Assembly (NCBI GenBank): GCA_016714605.1
Contig: JADKDL010000028.1
Location: 1-28,488 of the forward strand
Direction of reading: 5' to 3'
DNA length: 28,488 nucleotides
Source of the DNA: Bacteroidales bacterium
GTDB lineage: Bacteria; Bacteroidota; Bacteroidia; Bacteroidales; UBA1715
Of this stretch, positions 1 through 9,458 are shown piece by piece (position 1 is the stretch's first letter; the number at the start of each line of letters is the position of its first letter). The position numbers were made by a program, and so were the translations under genes. The notes under the pieces are model-generated. The model was given only the letters and a program-made list of their open reading frames with translations. It searched no databases and was not told where the DNA came from.

Positions 1-518
1 GCATTCATACCCAGAAGCCAGTCGCCAATAGCACGAGCATTTCCTGCTGAGTAGAGTTTGTCATAATCATTACCGTTTTTTAGATTATTGAAGCCTTCTT
101 TTAGAGCCTCCTCGGTGAGCGAGGAAATCCATAATCTTTTCAAAGGCAATTTGCAATTTGCCTTAAGTAAAACAACGTTCCAATAGCCAGTTCGCCTCAA
201 TGCTGGCATCACCACAAGTTTTATAACCTCTTCGCTTTTATCTATGAGAAATGTTATGGTGTTGAATTGTTTTTCAATACTTTTTTGTTCAATCAATTTT
301 ATGCCGAATTTTTCAGGAATCATAGGCAAAGTAGAAATATCCCATCGTTTCCATTCCGGTTTGTAGTCGTCGGGGGCTTTGAGGGTACACAGATGACCGA
401 AAGTCCAACTTACATAGAAGCCATTTCCTTCAAAATAGCCGTCTTTTCTGTTATTAGCATTTAGAATAGCAGCAATTTCCTTAGCAACGCTTGGTTTTTC
501 GGCTATACAAAGTTTCAT
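1..518 (-). CDS. topB: DNA topoisomerase III, N-terminal part (runs off the window, frameshifted)
   Basis: Type IA topoisomerase that relaxes or decatenates DNA through a single-strand break. Only the N-terminal part, much of the Toprim region, is present; the gene continues beyond base 1. From the ATG at 516-518 the protein begins MKLCIAEKPSVAKEIAAIL and continues with a SWTFGHLCTLKAP segment and, further on, RLWISSLTEEALKEGF and ARAIGDWLLGMN, all strongly topoisomerase III-like. Between roughly 175 and 225 the frame is lost: the expected acidic Toprim motif appears in another frame as CGDASIEANWL, then the original frame resumes at VLLKANC. At least two compensating indels are therefore needed. 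A perfect TAnnTTTG box lies about 40 bases upstream. Identity is secure. Whether the frameshifts are biological is doubtful, given the many similar lesions in this window. Confidence 0.85.
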   Translation of the reverse strand, partial: MKLCIAEKPSVAKEIAAILNANNRKDGYFEGNGFYVSWTFGHLCTLKAPDDYKPEWKRWDISTLPMIPEKFGIKLIEQKSIEKQFNTITFLIDKSEEVIKLVVMPALRRTGYWNVVLLKANCKLPLKRLWISSLTEEALKEGFNNLKNGNDYDKLYSAGNARAIGDWLLGMN

Positions 519-557
519 CGGTGAATTTAAGTTTTTCTGCAATTATTAGTAAAGATG

Positions 558-565
558 CAAAAATA
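558..565 (-). promoter_or_regulatory. Bacteroidetes -7 promoter box for topB
   Basis: The minus strand reads TATTTTTG, an exact match to the Bacteroidetes -7 consensus TAnnTTTG, about 40 bases before the topB ATG. No convincing -33 TTG element was seen at the usual distance, so this is a motif-based prediction. Confidence 0.45.
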
Positions 566-662
566 CATTTTTAAAAATAAAGATTTGCCGGATGGTGTCA
601 ATTTCTTATTCTTACAAGCCAATTGTTTAAATCAAAAATGCTTATTTCCTTTTTGTGCAGTC

Positions 663-2622
663 TCAATAATTGTCAGCCTGGCTACAACTGGACGAAGATG
701 TAATATCTTTGGCAATAATCATTTGGTGATTTTTGAATAGCTTAATTTTTTTCATTACCACTATGCTTTCGTCAATATCGGTAATTGTTTTGAGGGTTTC
801 TGAAAGTTTGTGTATCTCAATGTCTATTCGTTTCTTTTTGTAGGTGAATATGGTTTGGGGTATCAGTTCACTCAAAATCAAGTCTTCGGTTATTATATGA
901 CCTTCTTTTCTTTTCCATAAATCGCTCAGGGTGTATTTTTCTGATAAAATATTTGCCAAAAACGACCCGATTTTACTGTTTATATGGTTGGTAAAATATT
1001 TTATTGCTTCATCTTTCGTTTTGAAGTCTTTGTCAAAATATTCGGTGGTATTGTAGGGGAATTCTTCTTTTAATAACTTCATTTTCCATCAATAGACTTC
1101 AAACTTAAGGCAAGAAGCTTTTACGAACGCTATATCTTCAAGCTGAGTTCAACATTAGTAGTATGATGACCATAGAGAAACGCAGCATATAATTTCCTTT
1201 TCTTGTGCTATACAATATTATCGGTTTCAATATCATTATGACTAACGGTATTTGATGGTGTTTCTGAAGTGGAATAACCTGTTTTGAATAATTGGGAGGC
1301 TCCGGTTTGGCGTTTGGATTTGATTTGAGGTTTTGTTTATTGCCGAAATAATTATTTTTCGAGGACATCAACATGGTGCTACATTCCTTGATGTATATAG
1401 CTTGTGTAATATTATTCGGTATTACTGCAATGGTATTTACAATATCGGTTATAAGATTTGCTTTTTTTATAGGGTCGTTTCCTATTTCATTTAAAAGCAG
1501 TTTGGTTTTAAACTTTATAAAGTCTTCTTCATTTTTATTAATGTAATCAATAAACTCATCAGAAGTATGAGCTTTTGAAAATGAATCGGGGTCTTCGCCA
1601 TCGGGAAGTAGGAGTATCTTAACATTCAGCCCGGCTTCTAATACCATATTTATACCCCTCAGAGCAGCTTTTATTCCCGGCAAATCGCCATCAAATATTA
1701 TGGTTACATTAGGTGTAAACCTATGTATCATTCTTATTTGCGGTTCGGTAAGCGATGTACCTGAGGCAGCAACAACATTTTCCAATCCGCACTGGTGCAT
1801 AGAAATTACATCGGTATAGCCTTCCACCAAATAGCATTTGTCTTGCTGAACAATAGATTTTTTAGCATAGAAAATACCGTAAAGTGTGTTGCTTTTATCA
1901 TAAATTTCCGATTGTGGAGAATTTAGATATTTGGCGAGTTTCTTTTCGGGGTCTTGTTTAAGAATTCTACCACCAAAACCAATAACTTGACCAGAGAGCG
2001 TGTGAATAGGGAAAATTACTCTGCCTCTAAATCTATCGGTATTATAATTATCTTTTACAATGGTAAGTCCGGTTTGTTCAAGATAGTCTATTTTGAAGCC
2101 ATTTTTAAGTGCTTCTTGTGTATAAGCATCTTTTTCATTGAGACTATATCCTAATTGAAATTTCTCAATGATATCGTCTCTAAATTTCCGTTCTTTGAAA
2201 TAGGAGAGTCCTATAGCTTTACCTTCGGGGGTATGTGGTATTGTTTTTGAGAAATATTTCTGAGCATGAGTGGTTATTACGAGCAGACTTTCTCTATTAT
2301 TTTTTTTCTTTAATTCATCGGCAGTAAGTTCGGTTTCCTGAACTTCAATATTGTATTTTTTAGCAAGAAATTTCAGCGATTCTACATAGGTTATGTGTTC
2401 ATGTTCCATGACAAAATTGACCGAATTTCCGCCTTTTCCGCAACCAAAGCATTTAAAAATACCTTTGGCAGGAGAAACCATAAACGATGGTGTTTTTTCA
2501 TTATGAAACGGACACAATCCGGTGTAATTCGTTCCTTTTTTTCTGAGCGAAATAAAGTCGGCAATTACCTCTTCAATCCTTGAAGTATCAATTATTTTTT
2601 GAACCGTTTCCTGAGGAATCAT
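663..2622 (-). CDS. dnaG: DNA primase DnaG (frameshifted in the C-terminal linker)
   Basis: Primase that makes RNA primers at the replication fork and binds DnaB through its C-terminal domain. I take the start as the ATG at 2620-2622 (MIPQETVQKI), the family's usual beginning, not the upstream in-frame ATG at 2655, which lies inside the SIR2 fragment. The CHC2 zinc motif is C37-x2-H40 with C58-x2-C61; the Toprim motifs are EGYTD at about 267-271 and DGD at about 311-313. The N-terminal frame ends at 1138 with unrelated residues. The helicase-binding C-terminal domain continues in another frame from 1082 to 663 (YTLSDLWKRKEG, KTITDIDESI). Between about 1083 and 1270, fragments in other frames still resemble DnaG (AQEKEII, LYGHH), so several indels are needed. 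Total span is about 653 codons, normal for the family, which argues for sequence error over decay. Confidence 0.9.
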
Positions 2623-2634
2623 TTTTTTTACCCA

Positions 2635-3030
2635 GGTAGCAAAAATATTCTTCATTTACATGGCGAATTGACCAAGGTATAATCAGAAAGAAATCCGCTA
2701 CTGGTAAAAGATATAGGTTATACCGCATATAAATATGGAGAAAAAGCCGAAGATGGAGCATTGCTCAGGCCACATATTGTTTGGTTTGGAGAGTCAGTTC
2801 CTGCAATAGAAGAAGCGGTACAAATAACAGCCACCGCCGATATTTTTTTAGTAATTGGCACGAGTCTCAATGTCTATCCGGCTGCCGGATTGCTTAACTA
2901 TGTTTCTGCGAATGTTCCTGTTTATCTGATTGATCCGAATGAAGTTGCCGTAAAATCAAGAAAAGTAACATATATTAAGAAAACCGCAAGCGAAGGTATA
3001 TATGATTTTATTAATATGATACATGGTTAA
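2635..3030 (+). pseudogene. SIR2-family NAD-dependent protein deacylase, C-terminal fragment
   Basis: Sirtuins remove acyl groups from lysines using NAD. Only the C-terminal half is here. Translation picks up family similarity at GSKNILHLHGEL, immediately beside the dnaG start, then has an in-frame TAA at 2680-2682 where bacterial sirtuins usually have Arg. It continues with NPLLVKDIGYTAYKYGEKAE and LLRPHIVWFGE, the late Rossmann segment FLVIGTSLNVYPAAG, and ends DFINMIHG. The first roughly 110 residues, including the NAD-binding GAGxS motif and the catalytic-His TQNVDxLH segment, are absent. With half the gene gone and a stop in the rest, it cannot encode an active enzyme. A misassembly joining two loci would look the same. 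Confidence 0.8.
2640..2647 (-). promoter_or_regulatory. dnaG: Possible -7 box for dnaG, inside the SIR2 remnant
   Basis: The minus strand reads TATTTTTG, an exact TAnnTTTG match, 17 bases before the dnaG ATG at 2622. On the plus strand these bases encode Lys-Asn-Ile of the SIR2 fragment. If the junction is real, dnaG would be transcribed from DNA that used to be SIR2 coding sequence. The -33 region is not convincing. Confidence 0.3.
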
Positions 3031-3148
3031 ATGATTCTCTAAATCTTCTTAAATTATAAGGGCATATTTTATTGAGATGTTGCATAAATTTATTAACGAA
3101 AAAATTTAATTGTTTAATCGTGGTGATAATCAATCTATAAAATATAAA

Positions 3149-3181
3149 AAAAAGCTCTGAAATTTTTCAGAGCTTTTTTTT
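3149..3181. terminator. Bidirectional intrinsic terminator between the SIR2 fragment and prs
   Basis: The stem AAGCTCTGAAA / TTTCAGAGCTT has a very short T-rich loop, an A-tract on the left and a T-tract on the right. It can therefore terminate both the convergent plus-strand SIR2 remnant and the minus-strand prs. Confidence 0.85.
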
Positions 3182-3220
3182 ATATTTAATTGTTTGTGAG
3201 TGTTCCTCTTTATAAAATTT

Positions 3221-4159
3221 TTATACCAAGAATTTTGAACTTATAGATTCATCTTTATAAACACTTTTTATAGATTCTGCAAACAATGAAGCGCATGATA
3301 ACACTTTAATTTTTTTAGATTCTTTTTGTAGTGGTATTGTATCTAAAACAATAAGTTCTGTCATTGCTGATGCTTCAATTCTGTCGTAAGCAGGACCTGA
3401 GAATACCGGGTGCGATGAAATTGCTCGAACACTTAGAGCACCTTTACTTTTAACCAAATCAGCGGCCATAGTTATTGTACCAGCCGTATCAATCATATCA
3501 TCTACGATGATTACATTTTTGCCATTCACATCTCCAATTATTTCCATAGAATCTACTATGTTGGCTCTGGTTCTCGTTTTGTGGCAAATAGCTATATCAG
3601 CATCAAAAAATTTGGCATAAGCTTTTGCTCTTTTTGTACCACCCATATCGGGGGCTGCAATGAGTAAATTTTGTAATTTTAAACTTTTAATGTAAGGTAT
3701 AAATATAGAACTACCAAATAAATGGTCTACCGGAACATCAAAGAATCCTTGTATTTGTCCTGCATGTAAATCCATGGTCATAACCCTGTCTACTCCAGAT
3801 GCAGTAAGCAGATTTGCCATTAATTTAGCACCAATAGATACCCTTGATTTATCTTTTCTGTCTTGACGTGCAAAACCAAAATAAGGTATTACAGCAGTTA
3901 CCTGACGCGCAGATGCTCTTTTAGCGGCATCTACCATAAGTAGTAGTTCCATCAAATTGTCTGATGGCATAAATGTAGACTGTACTATAAACACGTCGCA
4001 TCCTCTTACAGAAACATCAAATCGAGGTTCAAATTCACCATCGCTGAATCTTGTAACTGACGAGTCGCCCAAAATAGTACCAAAATGTTCAACTATCTGT
4101 TCTGTAAGATACCTTGTAGCGGTTCCAGAAAAAATCTTAATTGGCGGTTTCCCATTCAT
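3221..4159 (-). CDS. prs: Ribose-phosphate pyrophosphokinase
   Basis: Makes PRPP from ribose 5-phosphate and ATP for purine, pyrimidine, NAD, His and Trp synthesis; cytosolic. At 312 residues it is the usual class I length. Key motifs are visible: RFSDGEF near 37-43, the ATP-binding flexible-loop segment YFGFARQDRK at 93-102, DLHAGQIQGFF at 130-140, and the PRPP-binding loop VDDMIDTAGT at 219-228. The frame is intact. It ends close to a strong terminator and starts about 200 bases downstream of the engB stop, with a TAnnTTTG box in that gap, so it probably has its own promoter. No oddities. Confidence 0.97.
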   Translation of the reverse strand: MNGKPPIKIFSGTATRYLTEQIVEHFGTILGDSSVTRFSDGEFEPRFDVSVRGCDVFIVQSTFMPSDNLMELLLMVDAAKRASARQVTAVIPYFGFARQDRKDKSRVSIGAKLMANLLTASGVDRVMTMDLHAGQIQGFFDVPVDHLFGSSIFIPYIKSLKLQNLLIAAPDMGGTKRAKAYAKFFDADIAICHKTRTRANIVDSMEIIGDVNGKNVIIVDDMIDTAGTITMAADLVKSKGALSVRAISSHPVFSGPAYDRIEASAMTELIVLDTIPLQKESKKIKVLSCASLFAESIKSVYKDESISSKFLV

Positions 4160-4190
4160 TTCTTTGCATTTATTTTGTTTATTTTGGATG

Positions 4191-4198
4191 CAAAACTA
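4191..4198 (-). promoter_or_regulatory. prs: Bacteroidetes -7 promoter box for prs
   Basis: The minus strand reads TAGTTTTG, matching TAnnTTTG, 31 bases before the prs ATG. A TTTG sits 15 bases further upstream, a little closer than the usual -33 spacing. The 198-base engB-prs gap holds nothing else I recognise. Confidence 0.45.
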
Positions 4199-4357
4199 CA
4201 ATTAATTACACGACAAATAAATTTTTTTATAGAAAACATGTTAGCAAAATATCATTTATTTTTTAAAATAATGTTAATAAAATTTGTCATGCGTAGTGTT
4301 TTAATGTTTTGTAAGTTTTTATACTTATGTAGGCTCTGGATATTTATGTAATAGGTT

Positions 4358-4954
4358 TTATTTATCAGAAATTACATTATCAATATAGTTAAGTATATCT
4401 TCTCTTCCTTCTTTGGTTGTTGCCGAACTTACAAACGATAGGGGTAACTCTTCCCATGTTTCTAAAAGTGTGTTTTTATAAATTGTAAGATGTTTTTCTG
4501 CTTCTCCTTTTTTCAATTTATCTGCTTTTGTAAATATTATTGCAAAAGGGAATGCTTTAGAACCTAACCATGTAAGAAAATCTAAATCTATTTTTTGGGG
4601 TTTATGTCTAATATCTATGAGTACAAAAATAATTTTTAAATTCTCTCTTTTAGTAAGATATTCTCTAATAAATATTTCCCATTTATTTTTTACTGATTTA
4701 CTAATTCTTGCATATCCATAACCAGGTAAATCTACCAAATACCATAATTTATTTATAAAAAAATGATTTATAGTTTGTGTTTTTCCGGGGGTCGATGATG
4801 TTTTGGCCAAATCTTTTTTATTAGCCAACATATTTATAAGTGTAGATTTGCCAACGTTTGATCTTCCAATAAATGCTATTTCTGGTATAGTTGCTGGAGG
4901 ACACTGTGAAATACTCGTACTACTTTTAATAAATTCTGTTTGTTTAATTTCCAT
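4358..4954 (-). CDS. engB: Ribosome biogenesis GTPase EngB (YsxC/YihA)
   Basis: Essential circularised GTPase needed for large ribosomal subunit maturation. The 198 residues show the whole G-motif set in order: G1 GRSNVGKS at 30-37, G2 around T60 in GKTQT, G3 DLPGYG at 75-80, G4 TKAD at 142-145 and G5 SSAT at 176-179. The frame is intact and length is normal. The ATG overlaps the end of the upstream T9SS plug gene by 11 bases, so the two are probably co-transcribed and translationally coupled. That may set EngB dosage from a gene concerned with secretion, but it may simply be compact packing. Confidence 0.97.
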   Translation of the reverse strand: MEIKQTEFIKSSTSISQCPPATIPEIAFIGRSNVGKSTLINMLANKKDLAKTSSTPGKTQTINHFFINKLWYLVDLPGYGYARISKSVKNKWEIFIREYLTKRENLKIIFVLIDIRHKPQKIDLDFLTWLGSKAFPFAIIFTKADKLKKGEAEKHLTIYKNTLLETWEELPLSFVSSATTKEGREDILNYIDNVISDK

Positions 4955-6233
4955 TATTTTTATTTGAATTTCCTAATTTGTATCCTATAATTCTATCATA
5001 ATTGTTTATTCTATCTTTGGTATATACAATTATATTGTAGTCATTTTCTGTTTGATAGAAACATCCTTCTATAAAAGTATTGTCGATTATATTTGTTTTG
5101 CGATCTACATAAACGTATTGATAATCATAATAACCCTGTTTCAATAGTAATGTGTGCTCGTATTGAAGTTTATCGGTATTATAATTCATTTTAAATTGGT
5201 CGTTAATCTGCCAATTTGATAGTTCGCCGTAAATGTATATATCTCCATCAAGTTCTACAATATCGTAAGGTAAAAAAAAGTGTACACTTGCATATTCGCC
5301 TTCTGTTTTTGCAATTTGACGATTATCTGTGGCAATATATAATCTACCGTTCAAATCATCTTCTTGTCTGTAAATTTTGTATTTCCTAACTTGATCTGAA
5401 AATAAATATACATTCCACTGTTTATTTTCATATCTGTATTTCTCAATTCTTTCTGTTTGATAACTAAAACTCTTAAAATTTATCAATCTAAACTCATTCC
5501 CGGCTTTGAAAATATTTTCACGTTCATGATCAAAAATGAGCACATCAGACTTTGAATAGAGCGGTTTTACATTTGTACGTGCATTGTCCCATCTGCCATT
5601 TTGGAGTAATGTTGCATGCAGATTGTCAAAAGGATTGTCAAGTTCTGTTGAATTAATGTATATTGAAAAGTCAATTTCATGATAGCAATCCATAAATTCT
5701 ACAATTGATGCTCGCTTAATTTCCATGTCTATAGGCAAATTACTTTCATAAACGATAATTCTTTTTTCAAATAAAATTTGATCATCAAGATTCATATCCG
5801 TTACTCGTAATATGTAATTTCCTGATATTTTGAATTTTATTTCTTGATTAGGAAATGAGAATTCATAATGAACATAATTTAATGTTGTATTTACAGAAAC
5901 GCGGTAAGTATCAATATCAAGGGCATTTCCAATTATTTCAATATAATCGTTTTTTGAAATATCAGATTTCTCCCAATTTTCTGTACAATGTATTAAGGTA
6001 TATTGTAACGAGCGTAAATCATCTTCCAAAATATCAAATTCTACATTTAATTGTTGTGTTGAATGTAAATTAATGTGAGGATATGGATTTGTGTTGTCTG
6101 TATTTACTATTGTAATAGATTTTACAGCATCATAATAAATAGTATTGTTAAGTGTTTGTGCACAAATCACATAACTAAAAAGTACAAAGAAGTATGTAAA
6201 TAAACATTTTAAGTATACATAATTGTATTTCAT
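4944..6233 (-). CDS. Type IX secretion system plug-family protein (DUF5103)
   Basis: 429 residues with an N-terminal signal peptide (hydrophobic FTYFFVLFSYVICA, then Q at about 26). The body is beta-rich: an N-terminal all-beta domain containing a phrase like YTLIHCTENWEKSDI and, near 320-380, a module around DIYIYGELSNWQ. This layout is that of DUF5103, a family renamed after the plug protein seen bound to SprA, the T9SS outer-membrane translocon. There the plug closes the pore's periplasmic side when the channel is empty. I assign it from these phrases and overall organisation, without an alignment. It is the first gene of an overlapping pair with engB. No other T9SS gene is in the window, which is usual because T9SS genes are scattered. 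Confidence 0.8.
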   Translation of the reverse strand: MKYNYVYLKCLFTYFFVLFSYVICAQTLNNTIYYDAVKSITIVNTDNTNPYPHINLHSTQQLNVEFDILEDDLRSLQYTLIHCTENWEKSDISKNDYIEIIGNALDIDTYRVSVNTTLNYVHYEFSFPNQEIKFKISGNYILRVTDMNLDDQILFEKRIIVYESNLPIDMEIKRASIVEFMDCYHEIDFSIYINSTELDNPFDNLHATLLQNGRWDNARTNVKPLYSKSDVLIFDHERENIFKAGNEFRLINFKSFSYQTERIEKYRYENKQWNVYLFSDQVRKYKIYRQEDDLNGRLYIATDNRQIAKTEGEYASVHFFLPYDIVELDGDIYIYGELSNWQINDQFKMNYNTDKLQYEHTLLLKQGYYDYQYVYVDRKTNIIDNTFIEGCFYQTENDYNIIVYTKDRINNYDRIIGYKLGNSNKNNGN

Positions 6234-6320
6234 TGTTTTTGTATTAAATTATATTTAAAAATAGACGTGAACAATTATTTTTTATTTATTTCCTTTTTAA
6301 CACTTCATAAACGGTTAGTT

Positions 6321-9300
6321 TTATCGCCTTATTTTAATCTTTTCTAATTTTTCAATCAGTTTTCTTAATGAATTATTTGATAATGTTACGTAGAGTATTG
6401 TAGTCATTAACCAAATAATAATAATATTGAACCAAACAGTATCTACTATGAATGAGCCTATTCTTTTTTTAGCAGCATAAAAATGGGAGCGTCCCATTTT
6501 GTTTTCGGGTATGTTGTAGGCCGGATCTAGAAATTGAATCAAACGGCCTTCTTGCTCTACAATTTTATTTAGTTCATTATTATTAAGAACCAAATCGGCT
6601 AATGATTCATTGAAATAATTGTTTTTAAGTGTAATAAGTCCGTCTTTTCCTAATGAATCTATCAATAATTTATAAGTATCATCTCTTAAGTTATAGAATT
6701 TATTATATAAATCTACATTCTTTTGTTTTATAATGGAAAGCAATTTTTTGGTTTCATCATAAGTATTCTCATCAAATTTTACAATGGTTAAATTTTTAAA
6801 ATTATTATATTCAATTGAATATGTTTTTTGGAGTAAAGATAGTTCATTATAAATAACATCTAAGTCTTTTTGAGTGCCTTGCGGATTGTTTCTCTTTTTT
6901 ATGTTGTTTTTTACATTGTCTAATTTGGTAAGCAATTCGGGTATTAGAAAATTTTTATTGAATGCAGCAATACTCATTTGTTGCTCAATATTAAAGAAAT
7001 GCTTTTGATATCTGTTGTTTACAAATTGGTTTATGGCTAAGGCTTCATAAGCCCATCTTGAAGGCATTATATCGCCCACAACAGATACGTATTGGTATGA
7101 AGATATACTTTTGTGTAGTTTTTCAAATTTCACAATTACACCGCTCAACAACAGCTGTGGAACCAGCAAAAGTGGAATAAGTATATAAATGGTAACAACT
7201 GAATTGAGACCTGCTGAGATATTAAGTCCGAGAAGGTTTGCAAAGCATGATAAGGAGAACATGATAAGGAAATAATGCATTGTAAGTTCTTTTATTTCAA
7301 GAACCCAATTGCCTATAAATACAAAAGAAAATGTTTGAATGGCTGATATTATAAACAACAAAATTACTTTTGAGTTGATATATGACATCCAACTTAAATT
7401 AAGAAATCGCTCTCTTTGCAGTATTTTTCTGTCTTTTATAATTTCTTCTGCGCTCACTGTTAGTCCAATAAAGAGAATGGCAATAACACACATAAATAGA
7501 TATGATGGTAGATTCTCGTTCTGACTAAAAATATATTTTGATGGATCATCGGGTGTGCCAGCTATATATTTTGTGAAAAAACCACAAATTAAGGCGAGGA
7601 GTGGAGCTTCTAAGAAATTTATAAGCATATACTGCTTATCGGTAAGTTTTGCAAGTACATTTCTTATAAAGAATATCTTGAACTGCTGGTATAAGTTTGG
7701 TATTTTAAAGAAATTCTCAGGTAATTCGAGATTTTCAGGAATATCTTTATTTTTAGATTCTATCTCTTCTATAAAGAGTTCATGCCATTCTGTTGGACTT
7801 ACTTTTCTGTTTTTGGTTAATTTTCCGTATTCATCAACAATTTTAGATTCTACAATTTGCAGAACTTGTTCGGGGTTTACGTTTCCGCAGGTTATACATT
7901 CGCTTTCATCGGCATTTACGTAGTTTGATTGTCTTTTGAAATAGGTAATAGCATCAAGAGGATTGCCATTGTAAATTAGGTATCCGCCTTTGTCCATTAT
8001 CAACAGTTTATCAAACATTTTATAAATATCTGATGATGGTTGATGTATGTTTATGATTACCAATTTACCTTTTAGTGTTTGCTCTTTAAGCAAATCCATA
8101 ACCATTTCCGAGTCCATTGACGAAAGTCCGGAGGTTGGTTCATCTACAAATAGTACCGATGGTTCTCTTATGAGTTCTAAGGCAATATTTAGTCTTTTTC
8201 TTTGTCCGCCACTTATGAATTTATTTAAAGGATTACCTACGGTAAGGTCTTTTATTTCTGTAAGTTCTAAATCAGAAAGTATTTTATAAACTAATTCGTT
8301 TATTTGAATATCTGTAAATCCGTCGAAGCATAATTTGCTATTAAAAAACAAGTTTTGATATACAGTAAGCTCTTCAATCAGTAAATCGTCTTGAGGTACA
8401 AAGCCTATTACTCCTTTCAAATCATTTTTGTCGGCATGAATATCTTTTCCGTTTATGGTGATGGTGCCTGTTTGGGGTTTTAAATTTCCGTTAAGTACAT
8501 TGAGTAGGGTTGATTTTCCTACACCGCTACCACCCATAATTCCGATGAGTTGCCCCGACTCTTCATAAAAATTGAATTTCTGAATACCATTGGAACTGTT
8601 TTTAAATCTGAATTCTACATTTTGAGCAGTGAAAATGATTTTAGATTTTGATTTGCTATGTAGAAATTCTCCAACAATATCGCTATAGTAAATTGGATTA
8701 AGTTTTTTGCCCCTGATTGCAGAACCTTTATCTAATATAAGGGTTCGGTCTATTGGTATGTTGGTGCCATTAAGATAAAGATCGGTAGTTCCGATGAACT
8801 TAAAAGCATACATTTCAGTACTTTCTATATGTAGCACGTGTATTTCCCAATCTACACCTTCGCGGTAAATATGTTTTGATAGTTGAGAATTTTGTTTTGT
8901 GCCTCCTACAAGTAAGTAATTGGTTTTATCAATCAATTTTGAAGGGTGATCCATCACAAATGAGTTGATATTTGCATATTCACTTTCAGAAATGTTGAAT
9001 GTTTCGGCAACAGTTTCTACAAATTCTTTTTCTTTTTGGGTTAGTTCAAAGCCATTTCTTATGAATTCTAGGAGTTGTATTACAACCAATATTTTCTGGT
9101 CTTGTTGTAGGTTTTCATTTATTTGCTGACAAATCATTAAAACTTTTACAGAATTTGCAGCTGTTTTTTTCCTTGCTTTTTCATCGGCTTCGGTTCCTTT
9201 ATGGTGAAATTCCAAATAATCATCAAATAGTTTCAGATATTCATTTTGGAGTTTCTTATTAAGCTGATTTTTCAAATATGCTCTTACAATTGTGCGAGAG

Positions 9301-9380
9301 AGACCTATATCACCTTCTTTATTTACATTAGCAACTATTGCAAAGAGTTGCATAAGAGCTTTTAATATCTGTTCGTTCAT
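6321..9380 (-). CDS. ABCG-like ABC transporter (ATPase-permease fusion) with N-terminal extension
   Basis: 1019-residue half-transporter with the nucleotide-binding domain before the membrane domain, as in eukaryotic ABCG proteins. Walker A GGSGVGKST is at 283-291, signature ISGGQRKR at 389-396 and Walker B LFVDEP at about 410-415, followed by an H-loop NIHQPSS. Residues 1-130 form a helical region resembling a TerB-like fold (DIGLSRTIVRAYL, ...KEKEFVETVAE). Residues 150-250 form a beta-rich segment that could be an FHA-like or regulatory module. After the ATPase is a CITCGNV cysteine pair, then a membrane domain beginning near residue 590. A large soluble, charged, helical insertion precedes the last membrane helix. 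Substrate unknown. It probably works as a homodimer. Frame intact. Similar large proteins occur across Bacteroidetes; none has a function I can cite. Confidence 0.85.
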   Translation of the reverse strand: MNEQILKALMQLFAIVANVNKEGDIGLSRTIVRAYLKNQLNKKLQNEYLKLFDDYLEFHHKGTEADEKARKKTAANSVKVLMICQQINENLQQDQKILVVIQLLEFIRNGFELTQKEKEFVETVAETFNISESEYANINSFVMDHPSKLIDKTNYLLVGGTKQNSQLSKHIYREGVDWEIHVLHIESTEMYAFKFIGTTDLYLNGTNIPIDRTLILDKGSAIRGKKLNPIYYSDIVGEFLHSKSKSKIIFTAQNVEFRFKNSSNGIQKFNFYEESGQLIGIMGGSGVGKSTLLNVLNGNLKPQTGTITINGKDIHADKNDLKGVIGFVPQDDLLIEELTVYQNLFFNSKLCFDGFTDIQINELVYKILSDLELTEIKDLTVGNPLNKFISGGQRKRLNIALELIREPSVLFVDEPTSGLSSMDSEMVMDLLKEQTLKGKLVIINIHQPSSDIYKMFDKLLIMDKGGYLIYNGNPLDAITYFKRQSNYVNADESECITCGNVNPEQVLQIVESKIVDEYGKLTKNRKVSPTEWHELFIEEIESKNKDIPENLELPENFFKIPNLYQQFKIFFIRNVLAKLTDKQYMLINFLEAPLLALICGFFTKYIAGTPDDPSKYIFSQNENLPSYLFMCVIAILFIGLTVSAEEIIKDRKILQRERFLNLSWMSYINSKVILLFIISAIQTFSFVFIGNWVLEIKELTMHYFLIMFSLSCFANLLGLNISAGLNSVVTIYILIPLLLVPQLLLSGVIVKFEKLHKSISSYQYVSVVGDIMPSRWAYEALAINQFVNNRYQKHFFNIEQQMSIAAFNKNFLIPELLTKLDNVKNNIKKRNNPQGTQKDLDVIYNELSLLQKTYSIEYNNFKNLTIVKFDENTYDETKKLLSIIKQKNVDLYNKFYNLRDDTYKLLIDSLGKDGLITLKNNYFNESLADLVLNNNELNKIVEQEGRLIQFLDPAYNIPENKMGRSHFYAAKKRIGSFIVDTVWFNIIIIWLMTTILYVTLSNNSLRKLIEKLEKIKIRR

Positions 9381-9458
9381 ATTTTATCCTAAACGTAGTT
9401 TTTCTGTATTGATTTGTAATAAACTCTAAATTATGTTTTCAAAGCTTAAATCTACATA

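Noticed and set aside
7339..8289. Plus-strand frames inside the ABC transporter gene
   Set aside because: They mirror the minus-strand coding of a long intact gene and show no independent start context or family resemblance.
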